A stretch of DNA of 64,000 nucleotides from Siphlonurus alternatus. Its lineage: Eukaryota > Arthropoda > Insecta > Ephemeroptera > Siphlonuridae. The stretch is taken from NCBI GenBank assembly GCA_949825025.1, contig OX463778.1, positions 20,800,196 through 20,864,195 of the forward strand, given 5' to 3'. A program made the position numbers and the translations under genes. A model generated the notes under the pieces. It was not told the DNA's origin. It worked only from the letters and a program-made list of their open reading frames with translations, and made no database searches. Positions 31,303-43,043 of this stretch are shown here, piece after piece (the stretch's first letter is position 1; every line of letters begins with the position of its first letter).

Positions 31303-32339
31303 GCTGAAATTACACGGTACAAAATTTCAAATTATTGAACACTGCATTCAATTTTTCATTTTTTATAAGAAAATTTCCACGCTATTTGTTTGTATTATAG
31401 ATTTTTTTTTTTTTTATAAGAAAATATTGATGAAAAAATGTATCATGTAATAACGTCTTTCATAAATCAAGGAATTTATACACAGTATGCCTGGTATACT
31501 GCGCTCGTGATGTTATATGAAAAATCAGGTCTTTCTAAGTACTATAAAAGTTTTATCCAGGGCAGACTATATATATGCGACCCAAGAAATTTTAGTACTT
31601 TCAAATAAAGTTAAATCACTAAATTTGGAATAATAAAAAATAACTATATCATTATATTACATTACAATCAAGTGGAAATTAACATGCATCAGAAAAATAT
31701 TTCAGAGATTAAATTATTTTAATGAATTTTGTTTACATTACTTTGATGAAAACGGTATTAAAAATAAAATTTAACACAAAATGAAAAAAAAAAAAAATGT
31801 AATAAACATTTGTTCTTAAAAAAAGGGCATTTCAATTTTAATTAATGCAGAAGGAAATTAAAAACTAACTAAAATTTAAACTTGCATACAAGTACTCAAA
31901 ATTACGTATAATATATATTAAGAAAATTCCATTTTCAAACTCGTACGTAATTAATTTAATTTAAATACTCGGTTTATTAAGCAATTAATTATTAATATAC
32001 TTATATTGCATGTTACAGTATTTTTAGTCTTGTCTTGATTTATATTTTGTCCAATGGACACGCGCGCGCCTTATAAGTTTTTTTTTTTTTTTTTTGCATA
32101 AATGAATGAATGTAGATGATAATGGGTACCAAATTATTTTTTTAATGACATATAATTTTATATATATTTTTAAAAACAATTGTATTTGCAACTAAAAATA
32201 TATTTAGTAGTTTCATTTTTTTTCCTTAAAAAACATAATTGTACATAGGATTTCTATGAAGTATCATTAAATAATTTATTTCAGTTTTTAGTGTAATTTG
32301 TTAAAATTTTAGTGAAATTTAGTGAAAATTCTAGTGAAA
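31303..32339. other. AT-rich stretch without recognisable genes
   Basis: Long A and T runs and a CGCGCGCG patch near 32060. Nothing supports a gene. Confidence 0.4.
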
Positions 32340-32480
32340 TCCTAAAAAAAATCGCGCCTGCGGCGGGCTGCTGCCTACTGGGGAGCTACGCCCTCCCAGA
32401 CCCCCCTTTCGAGTGTTAGCCTCAGCCTCTGTGGGCCGTCGTTCCTTATTCTCGCTCGGTGGGCCGTTGCGGCCCAGGGA
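32340..32480. mobile_element. GC-rich transposon-like fragment
   Basis: Contains CGCCTGCGGCGGGCTGC, GGAGCTACGCCCTCCCAG and GTGGGCCGTTGCGGCCC, features like the GC-rich fragments near 30.4 kb. No ORF and no clear partner end. Confidence 0.35.
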
Positions 32481-32657
32481 AATTAATAATTAATAAAACA
32501 AAAATAAGACTTATAACTAGCTGGATGATGCAATTTTTTTAAAATGTTGTATTTTTTCACCCCATTATTTTTATTTCTTTTTAATACGTGCACTATATAA
32601 CGTAATAAATATAGCTTAATATAATTTGAGTAAATCATTTTAGTTAAATCAAGTAAT

Positions 32658-33042
32658 GTTCATCAGCAGGGGCATACATGACAAAAATGTGTAAATTGCT
32701 CCAAAATACCAATCAATCAAGTAATTCATCAATATAACCACTTTTATACTATTTTTATTAGTTTTATGATTAGTTTTATTATTTTTATATACAAATATAT
32801 TATATAGTACACTAGCTGATGTAATTCGGATATTAAATTTTTGATTATTTTAATTTATCTATATATATATCATATATGAACTGTGTTTAGAAAGCATTAC
32901 CTATATATATAATAATATATAGAACTCAATTTTCTTCCGAAAAAATTTAATATCCGAATTACATCAGTGTACTATATAATATATTTGTATAAAAAACTAA
33001 TAAAAATAATATAAAAGTGGTTATGCCCCTGCTGATATATAA
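32658..33042. mobile_element. Palindromic element, about 385 bp (CAGCAGGGGCAT ends)
   Basis: CATCAGCAGGGGCAT faces ATGCCCCTGCTGAT. Further in, GATGTAATTCGGATATTAAA faces TTTAATATCCGAATTACATC and a TATATA-rich centre lies between. The left arm carries an extra insertion of about 50 bases after GGGGCAT. Confidence 0.7.
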
Positions 33043-33209
33043 TAGACAATAATGGTTGCAATTTTTTATTTCATAATTAGAAAATATACCTAAAATTATG
33101 CTTATCTGAATTTTTTCAGATTTTTTGGAGTGCGGGAACTAATTTTAAAAAAAATATTTAAAATTTCTGAATTAGGGTGGTACACCTGATGGGACAACCG
33201 TGACGTCAT
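33043..33209. mobile_element. Half copy of the 38.6-kb CRE/CCAAT palindrome
   Basis: Shares AGACAATAATGGTTGCA, AGAAAATATACCTAAAATTA, GGAGTGCGGGAACTAATTTT and GGGACAACCGTGACGTCAT with the left arm of the element at 38600-38945. It stops just after the CRE and abuts the previous palindrome. Confidence 0.75.
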
Positions 33210-33299
33210 TTGTCGTGCTGTGATGCAACGTTGCTGCAGGACATCGGTGATCTGGCGAGAACTGGTCACCGCACTGTCCAACACTGTTCTTGATGCCTG

Positions 33300-34079
33300 T
33301 TTTATATTTTTAAGGCATGTTGAAACGAGCCAAAATTAATCATTTATTTAGTTGCCATAATTCTTTGGTAGGAAAAAGCTACGCAGTGTTCGATATAATA
33401 TAGAAAATATAATTAATCTACATAGTGCAGCAGCATTATTAATTTTGGACTAAAGAAAACTAGTTAGTTAAAATTAATACAGTATTTTAATTGTAAGAAA
33501 TGCAACTTGTATGATCCATCCTGCAGGCTTTCGATCGAGGCGCCTTATGGACTATAATATATATAACTCACCTTATTTTGAGCACTGCATGCTTATACAA
33601 ATAGTTTGAAATGATTTTTTCACAGTGATATAATACGAATTTACGAGACCTATATCTGTATAAGGTATAAACATAATTATGTAGTAATATTAAAATTATA
33701 TTGTTATCGCACCATGTAATTTTGCTTGTTTATAATATAAGAAAAAAAGAAGAAAATATAATTAAAATAATTATTATAAATATTTGGAGTATTTTTATTA
33801 ATGTTACTAAATAATGAGATTGTAATATTTTATTGCAATTAACAATTTACAACATCACTTACTTTACGTATGTAATATTATGTGAAGCAAAAACAAAAAA
33901 ATCATGCAAAGAATAAAACTGTTCGTTTTAATTTCTGTATATTTCATTGTGAATAAAAAATAAAAATTTGTGATTTGTGAATTGTGATATCTATTTTTTT
34001 TTTTTTTACCAACATAAATGTTCGAAAATTGAGTTCAATGTACATTAGTATGTTGTCATTCATGTCCTTTTTTATTTTT
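33300..34079. other. AT-rich stretch without recognisable genes
   Basis: Short ORFs only. A T run near 33992. No structured repeat seen. Confidence 0.35.
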
Positions 34080-34270
34080 GTTGATACGTCACTCCTAACT
34101 CGCGCTATGCAACCACGAGTACGAGAAAACGTGGTCGCGGCCGCCGCGCGGCCGTACGCTTGCATGTAAAAGATCGCTTCGACCTTAAGCGATGTGACGT
34201 CATCGCTACTAGCCGCGTGGCATTCTTTCGCTCATATCTAGACAACGGTGCGACCTAAGCAACTAAAACT
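34080..34270. promoter_or_regulatory. CpG-rich block with a CRE site
   Basis: GTGGTCGCGGCCGCCGCGCG and neighbouring CpGs stand out in AT-rich DNA, with a full CRE TGACGTCA at 34195-34202 inside GATGTGACGTCATCGC. This composition is typical of promoters or enhancers, but no gene can be attached on either side. Confidence 0.3.
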
Positions 34271-34329
34271 TGCGTCCGGATCGACTCTTGTGAGGACCAT
34301 ATCTGCATATGAATTTTCAAGTTCAGGAA

Positions 34330-34618
34330 CCCTTTAAGGAAAATAATAAGTATTATAAGACAAATTCAGCTAGTTTTTGAGTTATGATTTTTAAAGTTGA
34401 CTAATTTAATTAAAATGGAGGGTTGATTTTTCCATTTTAAAGTAGTCAACTTTAAAAGTTCATAACTAAAAAACGATACGAATTTATATACCTGATATTT
34501 TTGCTACTGATAGGGGATGTAGAGGAGAACATTTTGTTATTTTTTTTCCCCCATAATTTTCATGATATCATTTTTTTTAAATTATTTTTAACATTGAGCG
34601 CGTGCGTTAGTTTCCCCT
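34330..34618. mobile_element. Diverged relative of the 2.8-kb palindromic MITE
   Basis: The core keeps GTTGACTA and TAGTCAACTTTAAAAGTTCA plus ACCTGATATTTTTGCTACTG, matching the 2818-3172 element. The ends have drifted. Confidence 0.65.
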
Positions 34619-34619
34619 G

Positions 34620-35770
34620 AATTACGATTTGAAATGCTTTATAATTTAATTAAATATTACATTTTTTTAAATATTTAACTTAATAATGCTTTAAATGCCT
34701 CAAAAAATTATTCAAGAAAAAAATTTCAAAAATAGAGAATTATTTTTATTATTATAAATTGTAATGCTTATATTTGTTTCGGTAATTAACTTTTATTTAT
34801 TTTAGATCTTGTTGTTATTGTTCTCCCTTGGCATCGATTATAAGAATTAAAACCTAGCCATATTAAATATGGTCCAACTGTACAGTCATCTCGACATCTC
34901 GGCCCCTATATAGCTGCTGCTTTATGGCTCGATCGCTACTACTTGCTCGCAATGTTAGAGTCACATGAATGCACGTGACTTAATTTTTGTGATACTTAAT
35001 CTTTAAAAAATTAATAAAAAAAAAATAAATAAATAAAATAAAGTTATTTGTTTGTTTTCTACAAAATTCATTACAATGAAGAATTTTTTAAGGAATTAAT
35101 TTTACTAACCTAGCACTGACGTTACTGACTACAATTTGATCTCCTAAATATGCAATGCGATCCCGAATCCTTAATATGAACTCCGGCCTTGCGTAAATTA
35201 GACCCTCTTAACTACCTACCTAATACGTGAGGCAGAGAAGGCACTGCTCCTCTCTACCTCCTGAATTTATTATAAATAAAAATTAATTTGCATTAATATA
35301 CAAATGTACAGTAAATGAAACAGGAAAAATATGTATAGTTTAAGTTCGTGGTTTAGTATTTATGACGCATCAGCAAAAAGTTGTTTTGCAGAATTTACTT
35401 TAATTAATTTTATTAGTCACATTCAAAAAATAAAATATAGTACGTGTTTATTTTTTTATGCATTAAAAAAAAATTAAAGAAAATAAAATAGTCGTCGCAG
35501 ATAATATAACATAATATATATAATATATGCTTCATAAAAATAATTTATTTAAATCATATTATTTCATTCAATCGATCGTAATTTAAGTAGATTAAATATG
35601 AAATTTAATGCCTATTAACTTTGAAAACTGCATATTTTATTTTATACACTTTTGATACTGGGAAACCGTATTGATATTTTTCTTTAATCTTTAATATATA
35701 ACGTACTTTTAATAAAAATTACTAATCTCTTATATCTTATGTAATTCTCATAATTATACCTTCCGCTATA
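34620..35770. other. AT-rich stretch without recognisable genes
   Basis: I see no ORF of note and no clear repeat. Homopolymers and AT-rich sequence only. Confidence 0.35.
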
Positions 35771-35774
35771 ATAA

Positions 35775-35996
35775 TCATGTATTACAATACATCCTTGTGT
35801 GTGGTTCCCTGGTTCTCGATCCCCAAGCTTTAAACATCACTTTGGTCCATTGATAAAAAGTAGAGGTGTACGTCCGCGCGTCCTGCATGATTAGGTTTTT
35901 CATGGTTCCCTCAGTCTCATGGCACTTGGGCGTCTTGGGCACCTCAGCTAGCAAATGCTGGGACGCGTAACAGGCCATGCCGTGGCCACCAGCCAT
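35775..35996 (-). CDS. Hypothetical 73-residue protein with coding-like composition
   Basis: The ATG at 35996 opens MAGGHGMACYASQHLLAEVP and the frame runs to a TGA at 35775-35777, ending TREPHTRMYCNT. Its G+C is much higher than the flanks and residue use looks like a real protein (Trp, Cys, His, Met all present, no homopolymers). There is no signal peptide or membrane segment and I recognise no family. It starts a few bases from the palindromic element at 36010. It could be a small intronless gene, a processed pseudogene, or an exon of a larger gene. Confidence 0.35.
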   Translation of the reverse strand: MAGGHGMACYASQHLLAEVPKTPKCHETEGTMKNLIMQDARTYTSTFYQWTKVMFKAWGSRTREPHTRMYCNT

Positions 35997-36009
35997 ATTA
36001 TAACTACCT

Positions 36010-36343
36010 TAATGGACAACATACATGAAAAAATTTTATTGCAGAAATGAATAGAAGGTACCAAATTATGCTACTCTGAATTTTTTCAGATTTTTTTGAC
36101 ACCCGGAACTATTTTTAAATAATTATTGAAAGTCCTGCGATTTCAATTGGCACCCCTGCAGCCTTAGTAAAAAGGATATAGACTGGACGCCTATTGACGC
36201 CTCCAGGGGGCGTGGCCGCACTTTCAATAATTATTTAAAAATAGTTCTGGGTCTCAAAAAAATCTGAAAAAATTCAGAGTAGCATAATTTGGTACACCAA
36301 ATTCATTTCTGCAATAACGAAATTTCATGTATGTTGTCCATTA
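36010..36343. mobile_element. Palindromic element, 334 bp (TAATGGACAAC ends)
   Basis: TAATGGACAACATACATG faces CATGTATGTTGTCCATTA. Internal arms carry ATTGCAGAAATGAAT, CAAATTATGCTACTCTGAA and GGAACTATTTTTAAATAATT in inverted pairs. The loop includes GACGCCTATTGACGCCTCC. It belongs to the same group as 29473-29762. Confidence 0.85.
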
Positions 36344-36647
36344 TCCCTTAGATGCACCCATTTACCCCGCCGCGAGCTGTAAGTTCTTATATAGGGGTGC
36401 CTGTATACAGTGTATATATATCCTTAATTGTAAAAAAAAAAAAAAATTAATTAATTAATAAAAAAATAAATATAAAAAAATATTTTTAATGTTTTGTATA
36501 TTGCATCATATATTTTATTTGATCTGCTACTTATCAATTAATTTGATTTTTTCCCCTCCCTTGCGCTATAAAAGCTTAAAAATCTCATAGAGTTAAAGAA
36601 GTAAACAAATTGTGACATTAATTCTTAAACTAGCTGCAATGTATGTT

Positions 36648-37326
36648 TTAAAGTAGAGTGAGCGAGTTCATTTTTTTAATATTTTATTTTTTAAAAATAG
36701 TTTAAGCTGCCCTCTATTGAGAAATGAAAACCAAAAAATTCCATCTCAAATAGTTTCACCACAAAAAATTCCCAAATTTGGTGTTTCGGAGGCCTTTAAC
36801 GTGCAGCCTTATGGAACATAAAACCGCGTTTTACTCCAACTTTTTCTGAACTATGGTACCATTTAAAAAATACTTTCGTAATCTATGATGAGTTCTTTAA
36901 TTAATGAATTTTCAAATAAAAAAAAAAAATTTACGGGGTCGTTTTCTTGGAAAAAAAATCATCAAAATCCTTATGGGAATTAACCCGCAAAAACTTAAAG
37001 ATTTTTTTCCGAAAAAACGGCTCCGTAATTTTTTTTTTTTTTATTATTTAAAAATCCATTAAAGAATTCATCATAGATTACGTAGGTATTTTTTAAATGG
37101 TGTAGCATAGTTCAGAAAATGTTGGAGTAAAACGCGGTTTTATGTTCCATATATAAGGCGCGCTGCACGTCAAAGGCCTCCAAAATACCAACTTTGGGAT
37201 TTTTTTGTGGTGAAACTATTTGAGATGGAATTTTTTGGTTTTCATTTCTCAATAGAGGGCATGCAGCTTAAACTATTTTTAGAAAATAAAATATTAAAAA
37301 AAATGCAATCGCTCACTCTACTTTAA
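36648..37326. mobile_element. Palindromic TTAA-flanked element, about 679 bp
   Basis: TTAAAGTAGAGTGAGCGA faces TCGCTCACTCTACTTTAA. The arms pair almost throughout (CCTCTATTGAGAAATGAAAA, TTTTACTCCAAC, CATCATAGATTACG) around a centre near 36985 with AAAAACTTAAAGATTTTTTT. Only short ORFs. A single-arm copy lies at 29768-29966. Confidence 0.85.
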
Positions 37327-37744
37327 TGATATTCTATATATATAATGATCAATAAAAAAATATATGATATAGTCATATAGTTGATGTCTATATTATAGAC
37401 ATTATAGTGCTGAGTTGGATATAATTAGATAATTTGATATAAAAAACATCAATCGGCGAGCCATGCACGTACACGTATGATTCGAGTATATAAAACCACG
37501 GCGCCACAGCGCTGCATGTCACAGCATATATCCCATTATTCATTATATTCAATCATAGTATCGTTCACTACACTTTAACCTACTGCCACTCCGCCACTGC
37601 CCACTTCGTTCTAAGGGTCCCTCCTATGCGCCCTTTATACTCGTAAAGTAAGTAATGGGACTTTCTTTTGTATCAGGAATTAAGTCAGCTGACAATATTT
37701 TAGTGAAAATGCAGCTGACATTATGCTGACTTGAAGGCAATGCT

Positions 37745-37828
37745 TCAAAAAGTTAACCCCCTCGAGGATTCGAACCTGCAACGTAACGATTTGAAAGCCG
37801 ACACGCTTACCACTGCGCCACGGCAGGT
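37745..37828 (-). repeat. tRNA-like sequence, probably a SINE head or tRNA pseudogene
   Basis: On the minus strand, an A box TGGCGCAGTGG (37820-37810) and a perfect B box GGTTCGAATCC (37776-37766) are 44 bases apart, as in a real tRNA, and a D arm can form. The anticodon and T stems have several mismatches and the acceptor stem is poor, so a working tRNA is unlikely. Pol III promoters of this form are the heads of tRNA-derived SINEs. It lies directly beside hairpin array B. Confidence 0.6.
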
Positions 37829-37867
37829 CGTTGCAGAAATCGCTGCTAGTCTTCGTATTTAACATTC

Positions 37868-38062
37868 TTTTTGACGTGCAAATAAGGTGCCCAACGCTAT
37901 TCGCACGGAAAAAACGTGCGAATAGCAACTACACGTTAAATTCGCTATTCGCAGAGAAATAACGTGCGAATAGCACGCACTTGTAAAAGGTGCTATTCGC
38001 AGGGAAATAACGTGCGAATAGCGGCTGTAGCCTTATTCGCACGGAAATAACGTGCGAATAGT
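37868..38062. repeat. Hairpin array B: four GCTATTCGCACG hairpins, 48-base period
   Basis: Perfect or near-perfect hairpins of 31 bases (GCTATTCGCACG, loop of about 7 such as GAAATAA, CGTGCGAATAGC) start at 37896, 37944, 37992 and about 38032. The inverted arms start at 37915, 37963, 38011 and 38051, so the period is 48, 48, then 40. A degenerate arm CGTGCAAATAAG precedes at 37875. The stem is the same as in array A. Confidence 0.85.
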
Positions 38063-38447
38063 CACTTCCTTTTTTGACAGTTGTTGCCGGTTTTACACGC
38101 CATCAGCTGGTATGCTGACGCTTTCGCGCGATTTTTTTCCTCGATGCAAAGAGTGTAAAAATTTGCCGATAGATGTCCAGATAATAAGAATGCGCGCATT
38201 AAATATGAATGAATTTTTATTCAATTTTCAAGATCATGTATTGTATTTACTGTGTTTTTATTTATTGTTGTGGAAGTTTCTAGAAAACTCTAGGCAAGAA
38301 AAATGTAGTTTTTTCTACAAGTCCCTCGATGATTTATGACTTATAAGCATTGCTCATGTTTGTAGAATAGTAAAATACAGAATCCTCCAAGCCTCCAATC
38401 GATTCACACAACTATTAATATGTCTTTTGAGAATCATAATAATCATA

Positions 38448-38450
<3 letters not shown>

Positions 38451-38522
<72 letters not shown>
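38451..38522. repeat. (TA)n microsatellite
   Basis: About 36 uninterrupted TA units. Confidence 0.95.
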
Positions 38523-38525
<3 letters not shown>

Positions 38526-38599
38526 TATATTTTATGCAAGTGATGCAATTAATAAAAGGCATCTAGCTACTAAATCGATCAGCAAGAGGAATGCTAGAA

Positions 38600-38950
38600 A
38601 ATAGACAATAATGGTTGCATTTTTTTATTTCATAATTAGAAAATATACATAAAATTATGCTTTTCTGAATTTTTTTCAGATTTTTTGGAGTGCGGGAACT
38701 AATTTTTAAAAAATATTTAAAATATCTGAATTAGGGTGGTACATCTGATGGGACAACCGTGACGTCATCAATAGCCAATCACAGCAACCGTGATGTTATC
38801 AATAGCCAATCACAGCACGACAAATGACGTCACGGTTGTCCCATCAGGTGTACCACCCTAATTCAGAGATTTTAAATATTTTTTTAAAATTAATTCCCGC
38901 ACTCCAAAAAATCTGACGAAAAAATTCAGAAAAGCATAATTTTAGGTATA
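38600..38950. mobile_element. Palindromic element carrying CRE and CCAAT motifs
   Basis: AAAATTATGCTTTTCTGAA, GGAGTGCGGGAACTAATTTT and GGGTGGTACATCTGATGGGA face their complements. Near the centre are two CRE octamers (38760-38767, 38825-38832) and two AGCCAATCACAG boxes within a direct repeat of about 38 bases. A half copy lies at 33043-33209. No ORF. Confidence 0.85.
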
Positions 38951-38969
38951 TTTATATATATATCATATA

Positions 38970-39059
<90 letters not shown>

Positions 39060-39075
39060 TATATATATTATATAT

Positions 39076-39140
<65 letters not shown>
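38951..39140. repeat. (TA)n microsatellite, interrupted
   Basis: Nearly 190 bases of TA units with a few TTA interruptions around 39052-39085. Confidence 0.95.
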
Positions 39141-39147
<7 letters not shown>

Positions 39148-40019
39148 CAACATTTATACACGGAAATGTGGAATTTCACATAATACGGCGTTAAAGCTTA
39201 ATTAAAAGAATAAAAATACGGTATATGTTCTAAATTTAAAATTGTCGTGGAATATAATTATAGTCGTTTCAAAGCTCAAAGTATTAATGAATTTCAATTT
39301 TTTGTATTTTTTGAAGTACCAGCATAATTTATTGTGATATGGTATATATATATACTTTTTTAGTGCCTTGCTTGCTACTACTAGTAGCCCAGCCTATTCT
39401 CTTGTAATACTGTGTGTACCCTGTGGTGTACCTTGGGTGAAATAATAAATAAAGAAAATGATATTCTCTAACTACTTCTCAAATGCTCAAAGGATATATA
39501 CTTTGTTTGGACCATGCAGGGCCGTCGATGGCCCTGATTGGACTCAATGCACACTCAATAAATATTTTGGACCTTATCAAAATGAATTATTAAAATCAAG
39601 TTTAATAAAACATGTAAGTTTATAGCGACTTCTGATTTTTTTTAATTATTAATAGAATAAAATTAATGAATCTCATAAATTTATAATTATATATATGTTA
39701 TACATTTATAACCCTTGCAACCCTTGCAACAATTGGCACAATTGTCAACAATTGTTAGAAGATAGCTTACATTGAATTTGTATTTACTATATAAAATAAT
39801 AACTACTACAAAAAACTAAAGTATTTTTATCATATATAATTCAGGATATGGATACGTCTCCTGATTATTATTATTATTATTTACATTATATTGAATTATA
39901 CAAAATTACCATGGCATTATCATGTATACCATATAATAATTATTGTGCACTTATATTAATAATTAACTATTAATTTGATTATACACATTTTTAAGTGAAT
40001 ATATATACTGTATTTTATG

Positions 40020-40290
40020 AGTTGGTGGTAGTGTCGTTGCAGTCTACTGTACAGTTCAAAGGTAAGATATTCTTGGTGCTGCCGCCTCTCTGCTTCCGCT
40101 CGAGCTGTATCAGGATAGTTGCATGCTGCAGCAAGAGAGAAGTGGAGGGCCAGACCAGAGTACAAGGTATGTGTCACCAAGCCAGAGTGTCAAGCGATTG
40201 GCTGGCCAGCGAGCGAGGTTACGTTGTCATCTTTCATTCTCTCGTGTTCTCGTGTGTCGGTAGAGTATTCAACCATTCATATTTGTATGA
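40020..40290. promoter_or_regulatory. GC-richer block with splice-donor and CCAAT motifs
   Basis: On the plus strand there are two strong donors, TTCAAAG|GTAAGA at about 40060 and ACAAG|GTATGT at about 40169, each preceded by a possible acceptor (GTTGCAG, GCTGCAG). On the minus strand a CCAAT box (CAGCCAATCGC) lies at about 40193-40203. The ORFs here are not persuasive. This could be the start of an unannotated, possibly non-coding, transcript. Confidence 0.25.
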
Positions 40291-41073
40291 TATCTAAGCA
40301 ATAACAACAGGACCAAGATGTGAGAGATAATTTTGAGTGTTATTATTTAGTCAATGTCCGTCTTAGGTTGGCGAGACAATACATATTTTTACGAGGGTTT
40401 GTAAGCAGGGTTCCTAAAGAGACAGGATTAGTATTATAAAATATAACGAGTACCCCCTAAATTATGTACGCTCTTAAAATATAAATAATATATAACAAGA
40501 ACAAACGAAAACTATTATTTTGTATTATATCTTCCGAAATCTACATGCAATTGTTTATGCATGAAAGATGAACTATAAAGAGATCAAAACTGTAAATGCG
40601 CAGTTGTACATAAACGATTCAAACAGTCATAACAATTGAAAGTTGAAGCACTTGTGCTGAGATATTCATGCAAAGTTGGAATTATTAAAAAGAAATTCAT
40701 TTTTACAATGCCGCTTACTTCCGTTTAATAAAAACAAAACTTTCATGAATGATCGAACGCTGTTATGAAACGTTCAAACCGACCACGTTTGTGGTATAAA
40801 AAAATATGTTGAAAATAAAGCCATTAACATTGCAGTTTTCATAGTTATTTTATGTGATAAGTTTTACGTTCCGAATTTAGAATATGTGATGCTGTCATTT
40901 ATAACTTCTTCGACTTCATGCTATACTAAAAAAAAATACTTAATAAAAAATAATCATAAAAAAATGGAGAATATTTTTTAGTAAGAAGCATTAATTTTAT
41001 TTTATTTACTATTTTTAGAACTTACTGAGACATTAAATATGCAAATTAATTACTTTATCAATTAATAAAATTG

Positions 41074-41076
<3 letters not shown>

Positions 41077-41135
<59 letters not shown>
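41077..41135. repeat. (CT)n microsatellite
   Basis: About 29 CT units. Confidence 0.95.
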
Positions 41136-41137
<2 letters not shown>

Positions 41138-41728
41138 GCCTCTTTGATTATTCTGTACAAATTACGGTTTCTGCTAATTGTTAAACAACTGTGATAACCA
41201 CTGATAATTAATTAATCAATGTGTATGTATATTATATATAATGTGGATACATGAAAGGTTACAATTTCGAACTCTTATAAATTCAAAGAAAATAGTTTAT
41301 CAATAGAATCATAAACATCAAATGAAATTAAGCTTACAATTTCAAGCTTTTTAAAACCTACATAATTGATTTTTTTTCCCGTCTCAAGTTTTTTTTTTTT
41401 TTTAAATATATAACAGTAGCATCCAGCCAAAATAAATCCTAATGGCCGGTTAATTAGCATTACCTTATTATTATAGTTGTTACATAATTATATCACTCTT
41501 ATATGAATATTAATTAAATTACTTATTATTTTAAATATATAATGCATTATCTCAAATTATGCAAGAAATTTTAACATAATTTTTTTTTAATACACATAAA
41601 AACATGGTTCCAATTATGACTCTTTATAATAATTATATAAAGCAATGTAGAAAGAAAAAAAAACTGGAAAAAAAATTAATTACTATATATTATTTACATT
41701 TTTTCCCTAAAATTCCAATTCAACAATG

Positions 41729-42052
41729 AAATATTAGAATGTGAAAATTTTAGTGGCTTCATCGAAAGAAGGGGTAAAAATATGGTATACTCTGATTTTT
41801 TTCAGACTTTTCTGAGACCGGGAACCATTTTTAAAAAATTATTGAAAGTCTCTTTTATGACGTCACGAGCGGCACTGCCCTATCCTTTTTTTTTTGAGGA
41901 GTGCCGCCCGTGACGTCATATATCAAAATAGACTTTCAATATTTTTTTAAAAATAGTTCCCGGTCTCAGAAAAATCTAAAAAAATTCAGAGTACTGTATT
42001 TTTACCCCTTCTTTCGATTAAACCACTAAAATTTTCACGTTCTAATATCTCA
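41729..42052. mobile_element. Palindromic element, about 324 bp, with CRE core
   Basis: ATATTAGAATGTGAAAATTT faces AAATTTTCACGTTCTAATAT-type sequence at the right. Inner arms include GAAAGAAGGGGTAAAAATA, GAGACCGGGAACCATTTTTA and TGACGTCACGAGCGGC. Two CRE octamers (41858-41865, 41911-41918) flank the loop. It belongs to the group of 29473-29762. Confidence 0.85.
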
Positions 42053-43043
42053 TTTAAACTTTAATTTTAAAATTACACATTTACAATAAGAGCCACAGCT
42101 CATCTGGGTCCATCTGAAACAAAAGGACTTTGGTATATTTGTTTTTTGTTTTTTTAAATAAAAATAAGTAAGCAGGCTTTTGTAATACTATATAAAATTA
42201 TATATATGAATTCACAAATAATTAACTTTAAATTGTATCTTTTACAACAAAAAAAAAAAATAAAAAAAAATAATTTAGTTAAGTCTGAATACATTGATAA
42301 ATAGCGTTCTGATCCACCTTTTTTTATGTCACCGTAAGAAAATCAGCAAAGTTACATGACAGTAGCTTTAGACGTAAAAAAATGGCTTAAAGTTTTTCAA
42401 AACATTTTTTCGCGTGTAAGAAATTGGAATTAGAATATCGTCTGCTGTCATATTGCCGCTGGAAGTGTAAAATTTTCCCTCTACAAAATAAATACTCTTT
42501 CGTTCTAGTGATATTTAGATAGTGAATCTCAAACAAAGAGGAGTTTTAAACCTTTCTTTTCAGTTTTCATATCTTATAAGAAAAGCTGGACGCTTAAATG
42601 ATCGCACTGTATAGCAATTCAATTCAATTTCACCCCTTAATTTAATGCGCTAATTTCAATTTATGATTTTGAAAGAGAAAACAAATTAAAAAAAAGACAA
42701 TATTTTTAAAATACTCTGTGCCTACTAGGGATAATAGATAATAGAAACTATATAAATCATGACGTGTAAAAAAAAGTTCACTTTATTTTTTTGTGTACGT
42801 ATTTTGATTTAATTGCGTCTTGAGGTATTATACAATTCTGAATTGTGATAGTGTGGATCGACCATTGAGTTATTGACATTGAGTTATTAATGAACATGTA
42901 TACTTATTATGCTTCCTTGAAAACCACAATAATAAATAAGAGTACGGAAAAAGAACATCTCGCCTTGAGGTTAGGCAACTTGTTTTGCACTCCAGTAAAG
43001 AGAGTTGCATACACAGCAGGGGTGAAGAAATTACACAGTTAAT

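Noticed and set aside
30365..32480. A single hAT-like transposon bounded by CAGGCACGGACTGG and GCGGCCCAGGG
   Set aside because: The right end is not the reverse complement of the left and there is no matching target duplication.
37745..37828. Functional tRNA gene
   Set aside because: The boxes are good, but the anticodon, T and acceptor stems have several mismatches, so it is listed as tRNA-like only.
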